Positions 59,151-64,000 of a stretch of DNA of 64,000 nt are shown here, in pieces. The notes beneath the pieces are model-generated. The model had not been told where the DNA came from. It saw only the letters and a program-made list of their open reading frames with translations, and ran no database searches. Position 1 is the first letter of the stretch. Each line of letters starts with the position of its first letter. The DNA is taken from the NCBI GenBank assembly GCA_041913045.1, contig JAYSGB010000006.1:1-64000 (forward strand). The letters are read 5' to 3'. The DNA is from CAMLOF01 sp041913045 (GTDB lineage Bacteria; Pseudomonadota; Gammaproteobacteria; Burkholderiales; Burkholderiaceae_C). The position numbers were made by a program, and so were the translations under genes.

Positions 59151-60463
59151 TGAAAGCCACGCCGCTCTTCCTTCGCACCACCGACGCTGATTTCGAAGCC
59201 AGTTTTCAGCAGCGCCTGCACTGGGCTGCCGACACGGATGCCGAGATCGAGCAGCGTGTGGCCGCCATCCTGGCGGACGTGAAGACGCGGGGCGATAGCG
59301 CGGTGCTGGAGTACACGCGGCGCTTCGATGGTCTTGATGTTGCCGACATGAGCCACCTGGAGTTGACCCAGGACGAATTGCGCGCAGCGTTCGAGGCACT
59401 GCCTGATGCACAGCGTACGGCGTTGAGCCAGGCGGCAGAACGTGTGCGCCGCTACCATGAGCGCCAGAAGAAGGCCAGCGGTGAAAGCTGGACCTACCGA
59501 GACGAGGACGGCACCCTGTTGGGCCAGAAGGTGACGCCGCTGGACCGCGTCGGCATCTATGTGCCGGGCGGCAAGGCGGCCTACCCCAGCAGCGTGCTGA
59601 TGAACGCCATTCCCGCTCATGTGGCTGGCGTGCAGGACATCATCATGGTGGTGCCCACGCCGCGTGGCGAAAAAAATGCCCTGGTGCTGGCCGCAGCCTA
59701 CGTGGCTGGTGTCAGCCGCGCTTTCACCATCGGCGGCGCCCAGGCTGTAGCTGCCCTGGCCTATGGCACGCAGACGGTGCCGCAGGTGGACAAGATCACC
59801 GGCCCGGGCAATGCCTACGTGGCCAGTGCCAAGAAGCACGTGTTCGGCACGGTCGGCATCGACATGATCGCTGGCCCCAGCGAAATCCTGGTGCTGGCAG
59901 ATGGCACGACTCCGCCCGACTGGGTGGCCATGGACCTCTTCAGCCAGGCCGAACACGATGAACTGGCGCAGAGCATTCTGCTGTGCCCGGACGCAGCCTA
60001 TATTGAGGCTGTTCAGCGCGAGATCGACCGTCTGTTGCCCACCATGCCCCGTGCCGAGATCATCGCCAAGAGTCTCAATGGCCGGGGCGCCATGATCTTG
60101 ACGCGCGACATGGACGAGGCCTGTGCCATCAGCAACCGTATCGCGCCCGAGCACCTGGAGGTGTCGTCCCGCGAACCGCACCGCTGGGAGCCGCTGCTCA
60201 AGCACGCCGGTGCCATCTTCCTGGGTGCCTACACCAGCGAGAGCCTGGGTGACTATTGCGCGGGCCCTAACCACGTGCTGCCCACGAGCGGCACGGCGCG
60301 CTTCAGTTCGCCGCTGGGGGTGTACGACTTCCAGAAACGCAGTAGTCTTATCGAAGTGAGCGAGGCAGGTGCCCAACGCCTTGGGCAGATTGCGTCGGTT
60401 CTGGCCCATGGCGAAGGTCTGCAAGCGCACGCCCGCGCTGCCGAGATGCGCCTGAAATCCTGA
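59147..60463 (+). CDS. hisD: Histidinol dehydrogenase
   Basis: 438 residues. Zinc/catalytic segment FSQAEHDELAQSILL, GPSEILVLAD and the C-terminal ARAAEMRLK end are intact. It oxidises histidinol to histidine. ATGATGA at 59147 offers two starts three bases apart. In related genomes hisC/hisB usually follow; here a convergent regulator gene begins 5 bases later. Confidence 0.96.
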   Translation: MMKATPLFLRTTDADFEASFQQRLHWAADTDAEIEQRVAAILADVKTRGDSAVLEYTRRFDGLDVADMSHLELTQDELRAAFEALPDAQRTALSQAAERVRRYHERQKKASGESWTYRDEDGTLLGQKVTPLDRVGIYVPGGKAAYPSSVLMNAIPAHVAGVQDIIMVVPTPRGEKNALVLAAAYVAGVSRAFTIGGAQAVAALAYGTQTVPQVDKITGPGNAYVASAKKHVFGTVGIDMIAGPSEILVLADGTTPPDWVAMDLFSQAEHDELAQSILLCPDAAYIEAVQREIDRLLPTMPRAEIIAKSLNGRGAMILTRDMDEACAISNRIAPEHLEVSSREPHRWEPLLKHAGAIFLGAYTSESLGDYCAGPNHVLPTSGTARFSSPLGVYDFQKRSSLIEVSEAGAQRLGQIASVLAHGEGLQAHARAAEMRLKS

Positions 60464-60468
60464 GCGAT

Positions 60469-61428
60469 TCAGCGGCCTGCCCGGTCGCGCCGCCACGTGG
60501 CTACGAGCGGGCCCAGCTCGCGCGCCTTGCGCAAGGCGCTGATACCTTTGGGCAGGCGTCTAGAGTAGAGCACCGGGGCGCCACCACCCACCCACAAAGC
60601 CACATCTTCGGGCAACTGTTCCCGCAGTTGCCGCAGCCCGGAAACCGTATCGTTCGGGGGCTGATGGGCACTGAAGCTCAGGGCCACGACATCCACTTTC
60701 AATTGCCGAGCAGCGTTGACCACATCGGTCAGCGGTGTGCACGCGCCCAGGGGGAAGCGTTCGCAGCGCTCCAAAGCCAGAAAGCATTCGGCCATCAGCA
60801 AACCCATGGCGTGCTGCTCGTCGGGTAAGGTGGTCAGCAGCACACGTGGCGCGTGGGGGGCGGGCACGGTCTGCTTGTCTAGCACTGCCAAGGCCTCGCG
60901 CAACACGCTTTGCACGATCTCTGTATGCAGATGCTCCTGAAAGACCGAGAGCTCACCCAGCAACCATGCCTGCCCAACCGCCATGCTGGTGGGAGAGATG
61001 AAGTCTTCGATGGTAGAGGCCAGCCCATGCCGCAGAAGATGGTCCTCCAGTGAGCGCCGCAGCACCTCGGTGCGGTTGTCCTTGAGCCCGCGCAGCCATT
61101 CCTCAACCAAGGGGTTCCCGGCGCTTTCAATGGGATGGCAGGTGCTGGCTGCTGGAATCTTTTGGACCAGTTCAGCCAGCTCAGCCGTGCCCAGGGGGAC
61201 CACCTGGTGCGGTCTGTGGCCTGCGTCCAGCAGTCGCTTGATGAGCCGCAGCTTGTGCAGCTGTGCCCCGTCATAACGTCGTTCACCGTGCGCGTCCCGC
61301 CCCGGCGTGGGGAAGCCATAACGCCGCTCCCAGACGCGCAATGTGTCCTTGAGTAGTCCAGTGTCACGCTCCACGTCTGCAATAGACAAGGTTGGCTCTG
61401 AACCGGGCGCCGGTGGCTGGGTGTTCAT
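60469..61428 (-). CDS. MerR-family B12-dependent photoreceptor regulator (CarH/LitR type)
   Basis: 319 residues. N-terminal MerR helix-turn-helix (13-80, TLSIADVERDTGLLKDTLRVWERRYGFP). Helical B12-cap with the W-x9-EH motif (Trp155, Glu165-His166). The Rossmann B12 domain begins with DEQHAMG, His206 being the probable lower Co ligand. CarH/LitR proteins bind DNA as adenosylcobalamin-loaded tetramers in the dark and release it in light. The residue after Trp155 is Leu, where Thermus CarH, as I recall, has the His that captures cobalt after photolysis. It is divergent from the FAD/DUF1365/Cfa operon, its likely target. Confidence 0.9.
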   Translation of the reverse strand: MNTQPPAPGSEPTLSIADVERDTGLLKDTLRVWERRYGFPTPGRDAHGERRYDGAQLHKLRLIKRLLDAGHRPHQVVPLGTAELAELVQKIPAASTCHPIESAGNPLVEEWLRGLKDNRTEVLRRSLEDHLLRHGLASTIEDFISPTSMAVGQAWLLGELSVFQEHLHTEIVQSVLREALAVLDKQTVPAPHAPRVLLTTLPDEQHAMGLLMAECFLALERCERFPLGACTPLTDVVNAARQLKVDVVALSFSAHQPPNDTVSGLRQLREQLPEDVALWVGGGAPVLYSRRLPKGISALRKARELGPLVATWRRDRAGR

Positions 61429-61456
61429 GACTGTGTGCGGGTTTTTTGAACGGCGG

Positions 61457-61504
61457 TTTACCGTTTGCTGGAATTGTAGGATACTTTGGTTTGTCTAGGA
61501 CAAA
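61457..61504. promoter_or_regulatory. Divergent promoters and operator of the B12-regulated cluster
   Basis: Perfect inverted repeat TTTGTC-TAG-GACAAA (61490-61504). Plus-strand promoter candidate TTTACC (61457-61462), 17 bp, GATACT (61480-61485), start near 61492, so the repeat would cover the start site. Minus-strand promoter candidate TTGTCC (61503-61498), 19-bp spacer, TACAAT (61478-61473), the long spacer of MerR-type promoters. One protein bound at the repeat could control both directions. Confidence 0.55.
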
Positions 61505-61516
61505 TAAGGTGTTGCT

Positions 61517-62875
61517 ATGTACAAGGCACAGGGACAGTTCGCGGCAGGCGAAAACCGGGACAGGCCAATACGGGTGGCGGTCGTGGGGTCAGGCATTGCC
61601 GGGCTTGCGGCGGCGCATACCCTGCGCAACAGCACGCATGTCACGCTTTTTGAGGCGGGTTCGCACTTTGGCGGGCATGCCAACACAGTGGATGCGACCC
61701 TGCCGGGCGTTGACGGTGAAACTGTCACCCACGGCGTGGACACGGGCTTCCTGGTCTATAACGAACGCACCTACCCCAATCTCATCGCGCTTTTCGCGGA
61801 GTTGGGGGTGCAGGTGGCACCGTCTGACATGTCCTTTTCGGTGCAGGTGCCTGGGGCAGGTGGTGCGCGGCCTTTGGAATGGTGTGGCAGCGACCTGAAC
61901 ACCGTATTTGCTCAGCGCCGCAACCTGGTGAGCCCGCGCTTTCTTGGCATGCTGAAGGACCTGCTGCGCTTCAACGCCCTGTGTACAAGGCTTGCCCGCG
62001 AAAACCGCGACGCAGACTTGCTGCAACCCCTGGGAGAGTTTCTGGTCAGGCACCGCTTTGGTGAGGCCTTCCGTGATTGGTACTTCCTGCCCATGCTGGG
62101 CTGCATCTGGAGTTGCCCAACCGACCAGATGTTGCGCTTTCCCGTGGCCACGATGATCCGTTTCTGCCACAACCACGGCTTGCTGCAAGTGACGCGCAGG
62201 CCGCAGTGGTACACCGTAGAGGGCGGCTCGCGCAACTACGTGCGCAAGATTGTGGCGGGGCTTGCCGACGCTCGGCTGAACACACCGGTTCAAAGAATTG
62301 AACGTGACGCGCAGGGCGTGAGGGTATTCACGGATGGGGGTGTGGAGCACTTCGATCACGTGGTGCTGGCCACCCACTCTGACCAGGCGTTGGCTTTGCT
62401 GGGGCAGCCCACAACCGACGAGCTGGACGTGCTTGGTGCAATACGTTACCAAGCGAACAGAGCGGTGTTGCACACAGATACCACTGTGATGCCCGGTAAC
62501 CCCAAGGCATGGGCTGCCTGGAACTACGAGCGTGCAGCCGACGATGGCCGCGAGTCTGCGCGCGTTTGCCTGCACTACTGGCTCAACCGTTTGCAGCCAC
62601 TGCCTTTTGCCCAACCGGTGATCGTGTCGCTCAACCCAGTCAGGGCCATCAATCCGTCAAGCATTCTGGCTGAGTTCGAGTATGCCCACCCGGTGTTTGA
62701 TCTGGGGGCTGTGCAGGCGCAGGCACGTGTGGCAGACCTGCAAGGGCGGCAGCGTACATGGTTCTGCGGCGCCTGGGCGGGGTATGGCTTCCATGAAGAC
62801 GGTCTGAAGTCGGGGCTGGCGGCGGCCAGGGCGCTGCTGAGCCGGCTCCACGTTGCAGCCGGGGAGGCTGTGTGA
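61517..62875 (+). CDS. FAD-dependent oxidoreductase (amine-oxidase-like) of the lipid cluster
   Basis: 452 residues. N-terminal FAD Rossmann motif VAVVGSGIAGLAAAHTL (20-36), followed by FEAGSHFGGHANTV, and a C-terminal FAD-contact WFCGAWAGYGFHEDGLKSG. It belongs to the group often annotated NAD/FAD-binding or cyclopropane-associated protein, found with DUF1365 and Cfa-like genes in light or singlet-oxygen regulons. The reaction is not established; desaturation or oxidation of a methylated acyl chain is plausible. Overlaps the next gene by GTGA. Confidence 0.85.
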   Translation: MYKAQGQFAAGENRDRPIRVAVVGSGIAGLAAAHTLRNSTHVTLFEAGSHFGGHANTVDATLPGVDGETVTHGVDTGFLVYNERTYPNLIALFAELGVQVAPSDMSFSVQVPGAGGARPLEWCGSDLNTVFAQRRNLVSPRFLGMLKDLLRFNALCTRLARENRDADLLQPLGEFLVRHRFGEAFRDWYFLPMLGCIWSCPTDQMLRFPVATMIRFCHNHGLLQVTRRPQWYTVEGGSRNYVRKIVAGLADARLNTPVQRIERDAQGVRVFTDGGVEHFDHVVLATHSDQALALLGQPTTDELDVLGAIRYQANRAVLHTDTTVMPGNPKAWAAWNYERAADDGRESARVCLHYWLNRLQPLPFAQPVIVSLNPVRAINPSSILAEFEYAHPVFDLGAVQAQARVADLQGRQRTWFCGAWAGYGFHEDGLKSGLAAARALLSRLHVAAGEAV

Positions 62876-63645
62876 ACCTGCCGCCCCTGCCCCACCTGGG
62901 TTTTGGCGAGGTGCGCCACACGCGGCTGCGCCCGCGCCGCAACGCCTTTGTCTACCCCACTTGCTTCCTCATGCTGCCCATGCGCGCGCTAAAGCGGGAG
63001 TCTGGGAGTTTGCCTTTGAACCGTTGGGCGGCGATCAGCTTCCATGACCGGGACCATGGCGACGGCAGGGGGCCGGAGGCAGGTGGGGCGCTGGCGTGGC
63101 TGGAAGAGGTGCTGCGGGCGAATGGCGTAAACGACGCCGACGGCGAAGTGTGGCTGCATTGCTACCCCCGTGTGTTGGGGCACACATTCAAGCCGGTGAG
63201 CTTCTGGTACTGCCACCGGGCGGACGGCACCCTGCGCGCCGTGCTGGCGGAGGTGAACAACACTTTCAGGGAGCGCCACTGTTACCTGTTGGACAGCCCC
63301 GGGCAGGGTGCAGAGGTGCAGGCCACCAAGGTGTTCCATGTGTCGCCCTTTTGCGGCGTGGAGGGGCGCTACCGCTTCCGTTTCATGCATGCAGAGCGCC
63401 ATGGCAAGCCGTGCACGGTGGTGCGCGTCGACCACGACGACGAACAGGGTGTGTTGCTGCAGACCAGCGTGAGCGGTGTGCTGGAGCCCGTAACCAACCG
63501 TAGCCTGCGCCGCGCGCTCTGGGGGTATCCAGCCATGACGCTGATGGTTGTGGCCCGCATCCACTGGCAGGCGCTCAAGCTCTGGGTCAAGCGAGTGGGC
63601 TTTCGCCGCAAGCCCGAACCGCCCGAGTCCTTCGTGACGCAATGA
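62872..63645 (+). CDS. DUF1365 protein
   Basis: 257 residues, start GTG. Typical N-terminus GFGEVRHTRLRPRRNAFVYPTCFLMLPM and central PRVLGHTFKPVSFWYCHRADG...VLAEVNNTFRERHCY. Biochemical function is unknown. DUF1365 genes are almost always between the FAD oxidoreductase and a Cfa-like methyltransferase. Translationally coupled to the preceding gene. Confidence 0.87.
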   Translation: MNLPPLPHLGFGEVRHTRLRPRRNAFVYPTCFLMLPMRALKRESGSLPLNRWAAISFHDRDHGDGRGPEAGGALAWLEEVLRANGVNDADGEVWLHCYPRVLGHTFKPVSFWYCHRADGTLRAVLAEVNNTFRERHCYLLDSPGQGAEVQATKVFHVSPFCGVEGRYRFRFMHAERHGKPCTVVRVDHDDEQGVLLQTSVSGVLEPVTNRSLRRALWGYPAMTLMVVARIHWQALKLWVKRVGFRRKPEPPESFVTQ

Positions 63646-63682
63646 ACACATCCGAACCTTTTGCATTCGCTCAGGAACAGAC

Positions 63683-64000
63683 ATGAACAGCTCCACGACC
63701 CCAATGAGCCGCACCAGCGTGTTTGAACTGCCGCAGGGAACACCTGCTGCAGGGCGCGCGGTATTTCGTCTTCTGCAAAGGTTGAGCCGCGGGAGCCTGA
63801 GTGTGCAACTGCCTGATGGCCAGATCCAGCATTTCGGCCCAGCCAATGGCGACGAGCCGCATGCTGTGCTTCACATGCACGACTGGCGTGTGTGTACAGC
63901 TGTGCTGAAGTCTGGCGACATAGGATTTGCCGAGTCGTACATCTCAGGCCACTGGAGCACGCCGCATCTGCCCGAGTTGCTGCGGTTGTTCCTCGTCAAT
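63683..64000 (+). CDS. Cyclopropane-fatty-acyl-phospholipid synthase-like methyltransferase (partial, 3' cut by window)
   Basis: The first 106 codons only; the window ends inside the gene. It has the N-terminal Cfa domain pattern: FRLLQRLSRGSLSVQLPDGQ, HMHDWRVCTAVLKSGDIGFAESYISGHWSTPHLPELLRLF. The SAM-binding domain would lie beyond. Family members methylate double bonds of membrane phospholipid acyl chains; some act in furan fatty-acid synthesis. CAGGAA lies ahead of ATG 63683; 37 bases after DUF1365. Confidence 0.85.
   Translation, partial: MNSSTTPMSRTSVFELPQGTPAAGRAVFRLLQRLSRGSLSVQLPDGQIQHFGPANGDEPHAVLHMHDWRVCTAVLKSGDIGFAESYISGHWSTPHLPELLRLFLVN

Overview
The window is a chromosomal segment of a GC-rich betaproteobacterium, most likely Burkholderiales, family Comamonadaceae (Acidovorax/Hydrogenophaga-like). 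This rests on gene order and family resemblance, not on a search. The supporting blocks are cytochrome c4 - ccs1 - ccsB - msrPQ, lysA - lptM // cyaY - mrcA, pilMNOPQ - aroKB - dgt, gltBD, and mlaFEDACB - ABC exporter - ibaG - murA - hisGD. I found no rRNA, tRNA, CRISPR array or prophage. Genes are tightly packed with many 4-base ATGA/GTGA overlaps.

Layout. 1-0.39 kb: palindromic intergenic repeat. 0.39-8.5 kb (minus strand): EamA exporter, fused isobutyryl-CoA mutase icmF with a palindromic operator, and a dctP-dctQ-dctM TRAP transporter whose large permease carries an unusual acidic insertion. 8.8-10.3 kb: a two-cysteine CsoR-family repressor and a persulfide dioxygenase-rhodanese fusion, with a promoter and a candidate operator. 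10.3-15.9 kb: coaX, an M20 amidohydrolase, a molybdopterin oxidoreductase, a lipoprotein metallo-aminopeptidase and acyl-CoA-binding protein. 15.9-19.4 kb: complete dTDP-L-rhamnose set rfbBDAC. 19.4-24.4 kb: PfkB-family (adenosine) kinase, metK with a structured leader, two lipid A acyltransferases and engB. 24.4-30.3 kb: cytochrome c4, System II cytochrome c maturation and methionine sulfoxide reductase MsrPQ. 30.4-34.7 kb: lysA, lptM, cyaY, PBP1a. 35-44.1 kb: type IV pilus alignment and secretin genes, aroK, aroB, dgt and an MFS carrier. 44.1-45 kb: a REP-associated tyrosine transposase and an AT-rich patch carrying repeated TGWCCCCAATTA motifs, next to the gltB promoter. 45-60.5 kb: gltBD, Mla phospholipid transport, an ABC exporter, ibaG, murA, hisG, hisD. 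60.5-64 kb: a B12-binding MerR regulator (CarH/LitR type) divergent from an FAD oxidoreductase - DUF1365 - Cfa-like methyltransferase operon that runs off the window.

How the parts work together. Much of the window concerns the cell envelope: lipid A acylation, rhamnose precursor, PBP1a, LptM, Mla, MurA, pili and the terminal lipid-modifying cluster. Cytochrome c4, Ccs and MsrPQ form a periplasmic redox block.

Strongest candidates for something new or under-described: (1) the right-edge cluster, a predicted light- and adenosylcobalamin-responsive switch over membrane fatty-acid modification, which breaks the his gene run after hisD; (2) the cytochrome c4-ccs1 gap, where an intrinsic terminator lies inside a 25-codon leader ORF that ends by ATGA overlap on ccs1, a gene with no visible Shine-Dalgarno of its own, looking like translation-coupled attenuation or a dual small RNA; (3) the transposase-associated repeat pair just upstream of the gltB promoter.
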